From positions 1 to 64,000 of the forward strand of contig RXJR01000026.1 in the NCBI GenBank assembly GCA_003963305.1: 64,000 nucleotides of DNA, in the 5' to 3' direction. The DNA comes from Candidatus Melainabacteria bacterium. GTDB taxonomy: Bacteria; Cyanobacteriota; Vampirovibrionia; Obscuribacterales; Obscuribacteraceae. Below are positions 52,023 to 60,692 of this stretch, in pieces (the stretch's first letter is position 1; each line of letters opens with the position of its first letter). A model generated the notes under the pieces. That model was not told the origin of the DNA. It worked only from the letters and a program-made list of their open reading frames with translations, and searched no databases. The translations under genes were made by a program, and so were the position numbers.

Positions 52023-53974
52023 GATTGTTGTGCCTCTTGATTTCGCAAGATTCTCAAACCGCTAGCAATGACGATAAGCTCGCTAATTTCGTGGGCGAGA
52101 ACAGCGCCCGGTAGTGATAGAAATCCAAAAATTGCAGCGACAACGAGAGCGGCGATAACTGCACTTGAAAGATACAAATTCTGCGTGACGATTGCCCTAG
52201 TGCGTTGAGCTAATCTGAATGCGATCGGTAGCTTACTCAAGTCGTCTGCCATCAATGCAACATCAGCTGTCTCTAGGGCGACATCGCTTCCGACTGCACC
52301 CATTGCGATGCCAACGGTGGCAGCAGCGAGTGCTGGTGCGTCGTTTACACCATCTCCTACCATAGCTACGAATTGGTGCTTTTCCAACAGTTTGTTGATT
52401 GCAATGACTTTGTCCTCGGGCTTCAATTCGGCAAGCACAGAATCGATCCCTACTTCGGATGCTATATGCTGGGCGGCTTTTTCATTATCGCCAGTGAGCA
52501 TCGCCACCGCGATCTTTGCTTCGTGAAGCGCCTTAATAGCTGTCTTCGCTTCAGCTCGAATGCTGTCGCTTAGTGCAACGGCGCCCCAGGCACTGCTTTC
52601 GTCGCCAATGAGAATTACGGTATTGCCTTTGGATTGCCAGACTTTAACTTGTATCTCAGCAGACGTATTAGTCTCCAGTTGGCGTTTAAATAGAGTTGGG
52701 CTGCCAATCGAAACGACGCGATCCTTGATCCTTCCTGTGGCGCCAGCACCTATGATGGAACGCCACTGGCTGACATCGTGCGATGGAAGACCTTTGGACT
52801 GTCCGTACCTGACTATCGCACGAGCAAGCGGATGTTCGCTGTAACTCTCTAGACTTGCCGCATACGAAAGCAGTTCAGTCTCAGTAATATTTCCGGTCTT
52901 TTCAAAAAGTGCAAATTCCGAGACTTCAGGCTGGCCACGAGTAATCGTGCCTGTTTTGTCGAGGGCCACTGCTTTTATTGTGGCCAGATTCTCCAGGTGA
53001 ACACCACCTTTGACGAGAATACCCATGCGGGCTCCCGCCCCGATAGCAGCCACAAGTGTGATCGGGATTGAAATCACCAACGCGCAGGGTGCGGCTGCGA
53101 CGATGAACACCGTTGCGCGGGTCAACCAGTCAGACCAAGGTAGCTGGAGAAACAGGGGAGGAATAATTGCCAGCAGTAGTCCGAGCAAGAGAACTATAGG
53201 ACTGTAGCGCCTGCCGAAACGTTCTATGAACTTCTGGCTTTCACCTTTTCGTTCTTGAGCTTCTTCGACTAAGTGAATTATTTTAGCAATGGTATTCTCA
53301 GCAGCAATCTTTGTAGCCGTTATTTTCAGCATCCCCTCGCTGTTGATGGTGCCTGCAAAAACTTGGTCGCCGACTGCCTTTTCAACAGGTACGCTTTCAC
53401 CTGTGACTGGTGCTTGGTTTACACTGGATGTGCCTTCGGTAACTTTGCCATCGGTAGCGATTGACTGTCCGGGTCGTACAAGAAACAAATCGCCGACTGC
53501 TAGCTGATCTATAGGTATTTCTTGCAGAGAGCCCGAACGCTCAACTGTGACTACTTTTGGCGCCAGCTTCATCAGAGCGCGAATCGATGAACGTGTCTTT
53601 TCCTCCGTGTATCCTTCAACAGCCTCAGAGATTGAGTAGAGGAATGCGAGCATGGCTGCTTCAGGCAATTGTCCCATTACTGCCGCAGTGACACCAGCCG
53701 TGGTCATGAGCATTTCTATACCTATCTCACGCTCTTTGAGAAGCTCTTCTGCGGCTTCTTTAGCGAAGTAAAATGCGCCAATGACTGCGGATGCACCATA
53801 TATCCAGTTCGCAACGAGATAATTCTGGGAAAGCCCAATAAGATAGCCAACCAAAAGCAGGAGACCGGAAACGGACGATGTCAACACTTTGGGATTTTGC
53901 CAGGGCTTCAAACTCTCGCTGGTAGGCGTCCGTGATGATTTGCAGCTTGAACAACTATCTTCTACGGCGGTCAT
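52019..53974 (-). CDS. P1B-type heavy-metal ATPase
   Basis: This metal-exporting P-type ATPase of 651 residues has TGES (about 182-185), DKTGTIT (about 341-347), an EHPLA nucleotide-site motif and GDGVNDAP. The sixth helix has VAAAPCALVISIP, so the usual C-P-C is A-P-C, and TM8 has HEISELIVIASGLRILR. This departs from Cd/Zn-type CPC exporters, so ion choice is uncertain. The N-terminus has CSSCKSS but no full HMA domain. It is driven from the CmtR-like gene 12 bases upstream. Confidence 0.9.
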   Translation of the reverse strand: MTAVEDSCSSCKSSRTPTSESLKPWQNPKVLTSSVSGLLLLVGYLIGLSQNYLVANWIYGASAVIGAFYFAKEAAEELLKEREIGIEMLMTTAGVTAAVMGQLPEAAMLAFLYSISEAVEGYTEEKTRSSIRALMKLAPKVVTVERSGSLQEIPIDQLAVGDLFLVRPGQSIATDGKVTEGTSSVNQAPVTGESVPVEKAVGDQVFAGTINSEGMLKITATKIAAENTIAKIIHLVEEAQERKGESQKFIERFGRRYSPIVLLLGLLLAIIPPLFLQLPWSDWLTRATVFIVAAAPCALVISIPITLVAAIGAGARMGILVKGGVHLENLATIKAVALDKTGTITRGQPEVSEFALFEKTGNITETELLSYAASLESYSEHPLARAIVRYGQSKGLPSHDVSQWRSIIGAGATGRIKDRVVSIGSPTLFKRQLETNTSAEIQVKVWQSKGNTVILIGDESSAWGAVALSDSIRAEAKTAIKALHEAKIAVAMLTGDNEKAAQHIASEVGIDSVLAELKPEDKVIAINKLLEKHQFVAMVGDGVNDAPALAAATVGIAMGAVGSDVALETADVALMADDLSKLPIAFRLAQRTRAIVTQNLYLSSAVIAALVVAAIFGFLSLPGAVLAHEISELIVIASGLRILRNQEAQQS

Positions 53975-53986
53975 ACTTCTGAACCT

Positions 53987-54316
53987 CTAATAGCGAGTGC
54001 AGTTGGTGATATCAGCGTCACACTCGTTTAGCAACGCTTCAGCATGCTCCAGAATGATTGAGACTCGGGGATCGGCTATCTTGTAACAGACGTACTTGCC
54101 GTTCTGTTCAGCGCTGAGCAGTCCACATTCACGAAGACAAGCCAGATGATTGGAAACGTTTGGCTGTGTTAAGCCTGAGGCTGCAACAATTTCGCTGACG
54201 GACTTTGGTCCGTCGTCGCGCAAGGTTTCAATTATTAACAGGCGTGAAGCGTCTCCAAAACCCCTGAAAAGCTTGGACTTGAGCTGAATTTGGCTTGTTT
54301 TGTTAACAGCTTGCAT
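53987..54316 (-). CDS. CmtR-like ArsR-family repressor
   Basis: This 109-residue winged-helix repressor has the core FGDASRLLIIETLRDDG, a recognition helix with QPNVSNHLACLRECGLL and a C-terminal ITNCTRY, giving C-x3-C plus a last Cys as in CmtR, the Cd/Pb sensor. It heads an operon with a P1B-type ATPase and a lipid kinase and is a paralog of the protein at 50248-50571. A perfect palindrome lies upstream at 54346-54371. Confidence 0.87.
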   Translation of the reverse strand: MQAVNKTSQIQLKSKLFRGFGDASRLLIIETLRDDGPKSVSEIVAASGLTQPNVSNHLACLRECGLLSAEQNGKYVCYKIADPRVSIILEHAEALLNECDADITNCTRY

Positions 54317-54345
54317 CGTTTTACCTTTGGACTCTTTACCCAGGT

Positions 54346-54371
54346 ATCATATCAGCATAGACTGATATGAT
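54346..54371. promoter_or_regulatory. CmtR-like operator
   Basis: ATCATATCAG (54346-54355) and CTGATATGAT (54362-54371) are perfect inverted arms around a six-base centre, 30 bases upstream of the CmtR-like start. The core matches the palindrome at 50591-50608 except for three bases. Confidence 0.75.
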
Positions 54372-55256
54372 CTCAAAAAGTGCCTTGCTGAAGTAAAGAA
54401 AAGATGGAAACGGAAATCGAGACATTCGCAAAAAAATATGCCTATTGTCAACAAAAGCACACCCGTAACAATGAGCACCCAATTGCAGTTTTTGGGTGGT
54501 TGTCCCCTCTTTTGTGCTGGACTGTTCCAGAGCGCGGCCTGCGCGGCAGACATCAGCGCACCGGAAATGAACCCAAAAAAACGATGATCGCTGCTCGGAA
54601 AAACATGATGTTATGGCACATCTTTTTAGCGCGGCGGGGGCACCGCTGCGCAACGTGGCGGCAGCCTGGGGCGGGCTGGGAGGAGCCAATGCCGAGGCGG
54701 CACCGAGGCAGAATATATCGGCCACATTACACCGGTCCATTGTCCTTAAACAATCACCTCGGGCAGTGGGGCTTAGAAGGAGCAAAACATGAGCAAAGGG
54801 TTTCGCGTCAGTTCCGACAAAGGGCAGCATGGCATCAAGATTTACTGGCTCCTGGACGAATTGAAGAAGCGCAAGATCCCGCAAGTTGTCTTTGCGGAAC
54901 GCCTTGGTATTACGGTCCCAGTCTTGACCGGCAAAAAAGGCGTTTTTCCAGCCGATAAAGTCTAGCTGTGCATGCAGTTGTTAGAGAACTGGATGGCAGG
55001 CTTGCTAACAATCATGGCGGCGGTCGCATGACTGCAGCGAACCCTTTTGAACAGCGTTAAATTCGCTTTTTGCTCAGGCAAGAGATTGCCAATGTTTCAT
55101 TCCAGCCCGAAACGCCACCCACTTCAGGCTTTAAACCTTTCAATTTCTAGCGGCAGGTTGATAATTTTCTATCCCTATTCATTTCTGGGGGAGTAACTTG
55201 CTTTTGTGCTTCGCGTATGTTTGGTTCGGTAGCAGCTTTAACTTAAATCTCACTGA
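54372..55256. other. region of unclear content
   Basis: Apart from the small HTH remnant at 54789 there is no firm gene. On the minus strand a frame at about 54347-54553 encodes PKNCNWVLIVTGVLLLTIGIFF, a possible small membrane protein. It is overlapped by longer frames in both directions and has no ribosome-binding site, so it is not called. The segment near 54630-54720 is distinctly GC-rich against its surroundings. 54966-55256 holds nothing recognisable. Confidence 0.4.
54789..54965 (+). pseudogene. truncated XRE-like HTH protein
   Basis: AGAAGGAG lies seven bases before the ATG at 54789. The 58 codons read GIKIYWLLDELKKRKIPQVVFAERLGITVPVLTG, a helix-turn-helix of XRE style, and end at a TAG. 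If that codon is ignored the same frame continues LCMQLLENWM before a second stop at about 55030, so the original domain seems cut by a nonsense change. It may still make a short DNA-binding peptide. No partner gene is evident. Confidence 0.45.
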
Positions 55257-56150
55257 CTATTTTTTTCTGAGATGTAGATCTAAAAAGTCTATGACTACTT
55301 TGGCATTTCGCTCACTGATCAAAGAATGATTTGCGCCGCGAATAATGTGCAACTGGACATCAGCCCCTGCTTTTAGAAGAACTGTATATAATTCTTCGCT
55401 CTGTGATACAGGGACAACTTCATCTTGATCGCCATGCATAATAAGAAATGGCGGCAAATCTTTTTTGGCAAAATAGACAGCACTGGCCATTTTTGCTAAA
55501 TCCTGATTCTTACTAGGCTCCCCGTTTAGAAGTTTTTCGATCAAAATTCGTCTGTGCGGATCTTGATCGTAGTATTTCGCCATGTCGGTTATTCCAGACC
55601 AATCAACAACCGCCTGAACTTGAGCGGTCCCACTTTCCGATGCCGTATCACCAGGCGCAGTGCCAAGAAGAGCAGCTAGGGTACCCCCAGCCGAAACACC
55701 AAATAAAGCTATACGTGAGCTATCCAGTCCGAATTTCGGCGCGTTTTTGCGCAGAAATTTCAAAGCAGCATTGCAATCAAGTATTTGCGCCGGAAATGGT
55801 GCGTCACCGCTAAGTCTGTAATTGATGCTCGCTACCGCGTAACCGTAATTGGTTAAGAAGGTTGGTACAAACATAGTTTTATCGCCTTGGGAAAATCCTC
55901 CACCATGAATCGAAATAACTAAGGGCGATAGATGTGTTTTGTCTCTCGGAAGATATAGATCGAGTTTTTGCCGCTCGGATTCATCAGCGTAAGAGATGTC
56001 AGCGATTCGTTGAGCATCGGCAGGACGAAATATTGATGGGCCTGCCTTAATATCTTCCGAAGATTCGCTTTTAGGCACAAGCAGGCAAGCGCCCAGAAAA
56101 GCCCCGGTCGAGAAGATAGCAAGGGATTTAGATCTTGAATACAGGTGCAA
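55257..56150 (-). CDS. secreted alpha/beta hydrolase (BD-FAE-like esterase)
   Basis: This serine hydrolase has 297 residues. The N-terminus has a hydrophobic stretch with FLGAC at about 18-22, a lipobox, so it is probably a lipoprotein. Catalytic elements: oxyanion HGGGF (about 83-87), nucleophile GVSAG, Asp in MHGDQDEVVP (about 243-252) and His in ANHSL. It resembles the Bacteroidetes ferulic-acid-esterase-like/carboxylesterase family (BD-FAE). The TTG at 56150 lacks a clear ribosome-binding site, so the start is uncertain. It shows no link to metal genes beyond position. Confidence 0.8.
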   Translation of the reverse strand: MHLYSRSKSLAIFSTGAFLGACLLVPKSESSEDIKAGPSIFRPADAQRIADISYADESERQKLDLYLPRDKTHLSPLVISIHGGGFSQGDKTMFVPTFLTNYGYAVASINYRLSGDAPFPAQILDCNAALKFLRKNAPKFGLDSSRIALFGVSAGGTLAALLGTAPGDTASESGTAQVQAVVDWSGITDMAKYYDQDPHRRILIEKLLNGEPSKNQDLAKMASAVYFAKKDLPPFLIMHGDQDEVVPVSQSEELYTVLLKAGADVQLHIIRGANHSLISERNAKVVIDFLDLHLRKK

Positions 56151-56965
56151 TTAGCAATTACCATACAGAATCGACTGGAGCCCAATTTAAGGCATCGGCT
56201 TCGTCAGGTCATGATACCAAAGTTCCACCTCTAGCCGCTCTTTAGCCACCATTCCGAAAAGCTCTGCCCATCTGCATCTTACCGCCCTGCCACTGCCTTT
56301 CGCGCCTCAGTGTTCTCTGGCGCCCCAATTTGTGCCGACCATATTGACACTAAATATACCGTCTCAAGCGTTCCCGTTCGTGCATAGAACTGGCTTGCCG
56401 CAACCGCTTTCACCGCCTTGATCAATAGAGTGTGCCGGGGTACGAGGGCGGCTCTGCGGGTCGAGCGCTGGGGCCGCAGCCCTGGACAAAGTGCGAAACG
56501 GCTTGACGCGCGGTGGCGCTGCCCCCGTATGCTCGAACAACGAACCCGACAAAGACGGTCAACCTGCCAGCTCTCGGTCTCCGACTGCCCTCTCCCAGTC
56601 GCCTAGTTCGCGGCGGGCGCACCTGCCTCCATGCCTGAAAAGCGAAGAACTTGGGTTCCATCGTCAAGGCAACCCGCTGCGCGGGCGGCAGAGCCGACTT
56701 TGACGATGGGGGTTCGAGCTAGGCTATGAGCTGGGCATGGGAGCAAGCCGGGGGTCGTCAGATCACGCGGCAGAAACTAGCGCTCTCAGAGCTGAACAGT
56801 TTTTTGACATGGAACAGCGGGGCAGTGGTGACAGCTAAACAAGGCACGCATTGACGAAAAGGCAAATTAGAACAAGTAGTAAAAGGAACGGCCTGCTTAG
56901 TTTCCAGCGCCCTGCATCGATGGCGACCAGACAACATGAAATCTGCTCGGATTTAAGAAAAAAGC
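56151..56965. other. GC-rich non-coding region with hairpin
   Basis: More than 800 bases lack a supportable gene. About 56440-56760 is markedly GC-rich; its open frames on both strands are Arg/Pro/Ala-rich, typical of non-coding GC-rich DNA. It contains a hairpin with CCATCGTCAA at 56658-56667 and TTGACGATGG at 56700-56709, whose interior (AACCCGCTGCGCGGGC) can also pair. It is probably inserted DNA from a different background. Confidence 0.5.
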
Positions 56966-56997
56966 TTGACCTTAAAGCGTGGTTCAGGGTTTATGCT
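56966..56997 (+). promoter_or_regulatory. MerR-type promoter
   Basis: TTGACC at 56966-56971 and TATGCT at 56992-56997 are separated by 20 bases, the overlong spacer of MerR-regulated promoters. Within it ACCTTAAA and TTCAGGGT form an imperfect dyad. It lies 24 bases before the MerR gene, consistent with autoregulation. Confidence 0.65.
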
Positions 56998-57020
56998 ACC
57001 TCTTGACTTCCGGGGGTAGT

Positions 57021-57476
57021 ATGATTGAACGCAAAGACAAGTCTTTATCCATAAGCGGACTGACAATAGGGCAGGTGGCAACAGAAGCCGGTGCGACAGT
57101 TGAAACCTTACGCTATTACGAAAAATTCGGTTTACTAGAAGCTCCTGAAAGAACAAGCTCAAATTACAGATTCTATCCAGTGCAAACTGTTTCAGTAGTG
57201 AGATTCATCAAAAACGCACAAGAACTGGGTTTTCCGCTTAAGGACATAAAGCAACTTCTCAATTTACACCAAAGCCCAGTTGGTGATACTGCCGACGTAA
57301 AAGCTCTTGGACAAGCACTTTTAACTGAGATTGATTATCGTATAGCGTCATTGCAAGCAATGCGCGTGTCTCTAAACAAACTCGTGGAGCAATGCCCTGG
57401 GCAAGGACCCAAGGAGTGTTGTCCCATACTTGGTGCACTTGCCAGCGAACAACCAATTAAATCTACCGAACAATGA
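57021..57476 (+). CDS. MerR-family metal-responsive regulator
   Basis: This activator has 151 residues from the ATG at 57021. The N-terminal HTH is LTIGQVATEAGATVETLRYYEKFGLLEAPER, followed by a long dimerisation helix. The metal-binding loop is EQCPGQGPKECCPIL near 129-143, close to the MerR (Hg) C-x8-C pattern, but the third MerR ligand (a Cys near position 82) is not seen in the SPVGDTADV segment. Ion choice is therefore open. No merT/merA gene is present; the nearest downstream gene encodes the duplicated Cys-rich protein at 57601. Confidence 0.85.
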   Translation: MIERKDKSLSISGLTIGQVATEAGATVETLRYYEKFGLLEAPERTSSNYRFYPVQTVSVVRFIKNAQELGFPLKDIKQLLNLHQSPVGDTADVKALGQALLTEIDYRIASLQAMRVSLNKLVEQCPGQGPKECCPILGALASEQPIKSTEQ

Positions 57477-57600
57477 GATGCCGTACTTAGCTCGGTACAA
57501 GTAATTTGGTGATCTTCGCGCCGCATAAAAAACCAAGAAATTATAGACACTCAAAATAGCTGCCACTAAATCTAGTATCAAGTAAAACGGAGGTTCAGCA

Positions 57601-58218
57601 ATGGCTGAACAAGAACAAAACGACAGCAGGCTGAGCCCCGAAGACCTTTACCAGAGGCTGATCTACGAACTATACGAGAACGGTCCATTCCGGCTGGTGG
57701 ACGAGAAAGGACACCCTGATTTGATCAACGACAAGACTCGCCTGTGTTGCTTGCGGGAGAGATTCTTGGACGCCATCACTGTGCTGCAGAAACACGACTT
57801 GGTGCGAGAGTTTAGAAACGAGCAAGAAAACCGCCTTTACACCCTGACCTACAAGGGCTATTTGACGGCACTTCTTGCACGCTGCAAATTAAACCGAGAC
57901 AGCCGATGTAAGTGCAACAAGTGCGTCAACGAATTGGTGCAAGCCTTCGAGCATCTCTTGAAAGAGATGAAGCGCGGCGGTCCCATGGAATTGGTGATAA
58001 GCAATCATCGCAATCACCCGCACTTTGTGGCAAGCGAATCCCAATTGTGTTGTTCACAAGCGCCATTCCTTGACGCAATGTGTGAGCTGGAGCATTACGG
58101 ACTGGTGAGCAGGTCGGCAAACTTCTTCTACCAACTTACTTCAAAAGGCTTGATATCAGCTCAGATTTCGCAACTACCCAACAGCAAAGAACGAAGTGAG
58201 CGGGCAAGCGCAAACTAA
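57601..58218 (+). CDS. duplicated winged-helix-like Cys-rich protein, paralog A
   Basis: This 205-residue protein starts behind CGGAGG. It has two halves of the same type. Half 1 (about 12-85): LYQRLIYELYENGP...RLCCLRERFLDAITVLQKHDLV...YTLTYKGYLTALL. Half 2 (about 115-190): AFEHLLKEMKRGGP...QLCCSQAPFLDAMCELEHYGLV...YQLTSKGLISAQI. Each looks like a winged helix with a buried LCC pair; the linker has CKCNKC. Eight or so Cys suggest metal binding. Its paralog lies at 62994-63596. The family is not known to me. The MerR regulator lies 124 bases upstream, in the same direction. Confidence 0.7.
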   Translation: MAEQEQNDSRLSPEDLYQRLIYELYENGPFRLVDEKGHPDLINDKTRLCCLRERFLDAITVLQKHDLVREFRNEQENRLYTLTYKGYLTALLARCKLNRDSRCKCNKCVNELVQAFEHLLKEMKRGGPMELVISNHRNHPHFVASESQLCCSQAPFLDAMCELEHYGLVSRSANFFYQLTSKGLISAQISQLPNSKERSERASAN

Positions 58219-58252
58219 ACACAGCCGATCATAAGCAACATCCGAGGTATCG

Positions 58253-58342
58253 ATGAACACGGTTAGAAAGGACAAACCAGCAAAAGAGCCAGAGCTGCAG
58301 CTAGTAAAAAAAAGAAGAACAAGAACACGAAGAAGAAAATAA
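58253..58342 (+). CDS. very small basic peptide
   Basis: GAGG six bases upstream precedes an ATG at 58253. The 29-codon frame encodes an N-terminal polar part and an Arg/Lys-rich end (KKRRTRTRRRK), reminiscent of the basic tail of the 52-residue protein at 18794-18952. It could be a nucleic-acid-binding peptide or a chance frame. The rest of 58219-58492 shows nothing else. Confidence 0.35.
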   Translation: MNTVRKDKPAKEPELQLVKKRRTRTRRRK

Positions 58343-58492
58343 AAATAGCAGCAACACTCTCCCTTATCAATGCGTCTGCACTTTGGTCAAAAGCAAACTT
58401 GTTGATTGTCGAGTTCATCGCCTTGCAAGCCTCTTGCCTGAAGCCAGATTAAGGGAAGTTTTTCTATCTCACGTTATGGATTGATGGCTATG

Positions 58493-58852
58493 TTAGACCA
58501 TTGATAATGCTTTCATTTGAATTTCTTGCACTTGCTCCGTTGCTGCCGACACACAAAATTTATCAGGCCCGGAGATTGTCCAGACTTGTTTAAGTAACTG
58601 ACGTTCTTCGTAAGTGAGAGCGGCTCTAAGTTTTTGTAAACTACTAGACCAAAGCTTTTTCGAGTCATTGTTCGGTTGTGATATTCCTGAATGAGAAGTT
58701 ATTTTCCAAACGGCCATACGCTGGACCTCCCAAATATTCTGCCGACTTACTCCTAAAATTCTGGCTATTTCAGCCAGTTTTAACGGTCGACCATCGGTCA
58801 ATCCATATCTCAAATCGAGCACAAATTTTTCTTTGTCAGTCAGGGGCTGCAT
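58493..58852 (-). CDS. sigma-70 region 4-like HTH protein
   Basis: The 119-residue protein starts with LTDKEKFVLDLRYGLTDGRPLKLAEIARILGVSRQNIWEVQRMAVWKI (about 4-51), the region 4 helix-turn-helix of sigma factors that reads the -35 box, without region 2. Its C-terminal half is unrecognised. It lies 15 bases downstream of the stop of the lysozyme-like/M23 gene's coding strand neighbour, in the same direction, so it may be co-transcribed. It may act as a stand-alone DNA-binding regulator rather than a sigma factor. Confidence 0.65.
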   Translation of the reverse strand: MQPLTDKEKFVLDLRYGLTDGRPLKLAEIARILGVSRQNIWEVQRMAVWKITSHSGISQPNNDSKKLWSSSLQKLRAALTYEERQLLKQVWTISGPDKFCVSAATEQVQEIQMKALSMV

Positions 58853-58867
58853 TCTTTCAATTTCCGA

Positions 58868-60511
58868 TCAAGCAAGCGGATTTGCGAGTTTGTGGTCTCT
58901 CAAATATGGCAGTGGATCTACGGTTTTGCCGTTCACCATAACATCGAACATCAAATGCGGACCGGTGGAGTTACCTGTAGATCCTTCCTTCCCAACATCT
59001 TGGCCAACCTTCACAGTGTCGCCTTTTTTGACGTCAATGACTGCCATGTGGTCGTATGCCGTAGTCAACCCATTGCCGTTATCGATTACAACGCGGTTAC
59101 CGTAACCTCCATCAGGTCCGGCAGATATGACCGTTCCATCTGCAGCGGCGCGCACCGGAGTTCCCGCAGGTTTCGCTATGTCCAGACCAGAATGAAACTC
59201 CGAACCACTTCCGGTGAAGGGATTGGTGCGATTGCCGTAAGGTGAAGTGATGAGGCTTTCATCGGCACTGGTCCAGGCTAAATTGCCGGGCACATTACCA
59301 GCAGCAGTTTGCCCGCTCGGCTGTTTTTCTGCCTGGGCAATCAATTGGCGAGCCTCATCCATGGACGCATCCACTTTCGCAACATAACCCGGCATATCGG
59401 CTGGGCGCTGAGACTGCGAAGCCAGATCGCCACCAGATATTTTGCCGTCACCATTGATGTCACGCACTTTATTTTCATTCTGGGCAAAAACAGAAAGAGC
59501 GGTCTCCGCATTCAATCTGGGGTCTTCTCTTTGAGCCACAGACATACCGGAACCTTCGCCATTGTCATTCAGTTGAAACAGCCCGATGCTATGACCGCCG
59601 TCACCGACAGCTTTGTTGTCACCGCCGCTTTCAACCAGCATAGTAGCCACTGCCAGTGTCGGATCAATGCCCTTTTCTTTTGCAACTTCCATTACAGTTC
59701 TCACGTTGCTTAAGACGGTCTGCTGATCCGAACTCGGTGTGGCACCACTAGATGCGGTGCTGCCACCATCTGGTCCTCGGTAGGTCGGACCGGGGTTGTA
59801 ACCAGCACCTTGCCCATCGCCGCCGCCGCCGCCGGCACCTGGACCACCAACTGTGCCGCCACCGCCCGGCCCACTGGACGGCCTTGCTGGTACATCAGAA
59901 GCTGGAGCTGGTTGTGCTTGCCGTTGCTCAGGCGGTTGAGGCTGCTCCGGTGCTGGCGCAGGAGTGTCTAAGGGCGTAACTGGTGGAGGCAAATCAGGCT
60001 CTTTGTTCAATTGGTCTAGCCAGTCTTGCGGTAACTTCGTGCCTGGCGGATGGCTGTTCTTGAAGTAATTAATCAAATCCTTGATAGTGGACTTTTGCAG
60101 CTGATCGGCAAGCTTTTTAGCATCTGTCTCGGTCTTGTTTTTCGATTGAATCTCAATTGTTATGGAGCCATCTTTACTCGGTGTAGTCTTCAATAGATTG
60201 GCTTTGAGCTTGCCATCTTCACCAAGGATGAAGTCAGGCTGTTGTCCGCTTTTAGCATCTTGTGCCGGACTAGTGAAATTGATGATGGTGGCATTTCTTA
60301 CAGCCGCTCGAACCTGATCTGCAGTGGCACCAACGGACTGACCATAGAGTTGTGACGTCTCCAGATTTAAAGTGGCAGGTAAATCGGAAGAGCTGCGTCC
60401 ACTCGTGCGTGGCATATCTCGCCACATTTGAGCAGATAAAGCTGGCGAGCTAAAGCCTTTTGCATAAGGCTGCTCGGAAAATTCTGTTGGAGCAAAGGCT
60501 TGTTTTGTCAT
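58868..60511 (-). CDS. lysozyme-like/M23 peptidase multidomain protein
   Basis: This 547-residue protein has an N-terminal region of about 180 residues with a PDFILGEDGKLKANLL motif, a Pro/Gln/Gly-rich linker (about 185-275), a transglycosylase-like domain (ATMLVESGG...GHSIGLFQLN, catalytic-type Glu near 308), an EF-hand-like DINGDGKISGGDL, and an M23 domain (EFHSGLDIAKPAGTPV, YDHMAVI, GPHLMFDV). The final H-x-H of M23 is H-L-M, losing a zinc ligand, so the peptidase part may be inactive or altered. No signal peptide is visible. It likely acts on peptidoglycan. Confidence 0.85.
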   Translation of the reverse strand: MTKQAFAPTEFSEQPYAKGFSSPALSAQMWRDMPRTSGRSSSDLPATLNLETSQLYGQSVGATADQVRAAVRNATIINFTSPAQDAKSGQQPDFILGEDGKLKANLLKTTPSKDGSITIEIQSKNKTETDAKKLADQLQKSTIKDLINYFKNSHPPGTKLPQDWLDQLNKEPDLPPPVTPLDTPAPAPEQPQPPEQRQAQPAPASDVPARPSSGPGGGGTVGGPGAGGGGGDGQGAGYNPGPTYRGPDGGSTASSGATPSSDQQTVLSNVRTVMEVAKEKGIDPTLAVATMLVESGGDNKAVGDGGHSIGLFQLNDNGEGSGMSVAQREDPRLNAETALSVFAQNENKVRDINGDGKISGGDLASQSQRPADMPGYVAKVDASMDEARQLIAQAEKQPSGQTAAGNVPGNLAWTSADESLITSPYGNRTNPFTGSGSEFHSGLDIAKPAGTPVRAAADGTVISAGPDGGYGNRVVIDNGNGLTTAYDHMAVIDVKKGDTVKVGQDVGKEGSTGNSTGPHLMFDVMVNGKTVDPLPYLRDHKLANPLA

Positions 60512-60692
60512 TGTTTTAGTAAAGTGGGCAATTCTAGCGGCTTAGAACTCCCCCGCCAAAATCAAAAGTGAGCAAATAACGATAAGTGTTGAAATCTCCA
60601 AGGTTAGAGGAAAGAAGTAAAAATTTCCGGAACGACTTGTAGATATTTAGTGTATTGACGCCCTCCTGTTTTAGATTTTCTCCAGTACCAGA

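Noticed and set aside
54336-54958. Long overlapping frames on both strands (182 and 184 codons)
   Set aside because: They overlap each other, have unnatural composition and cross the small HTH frame that has a strong ribosome-binding site. Neither is supported.
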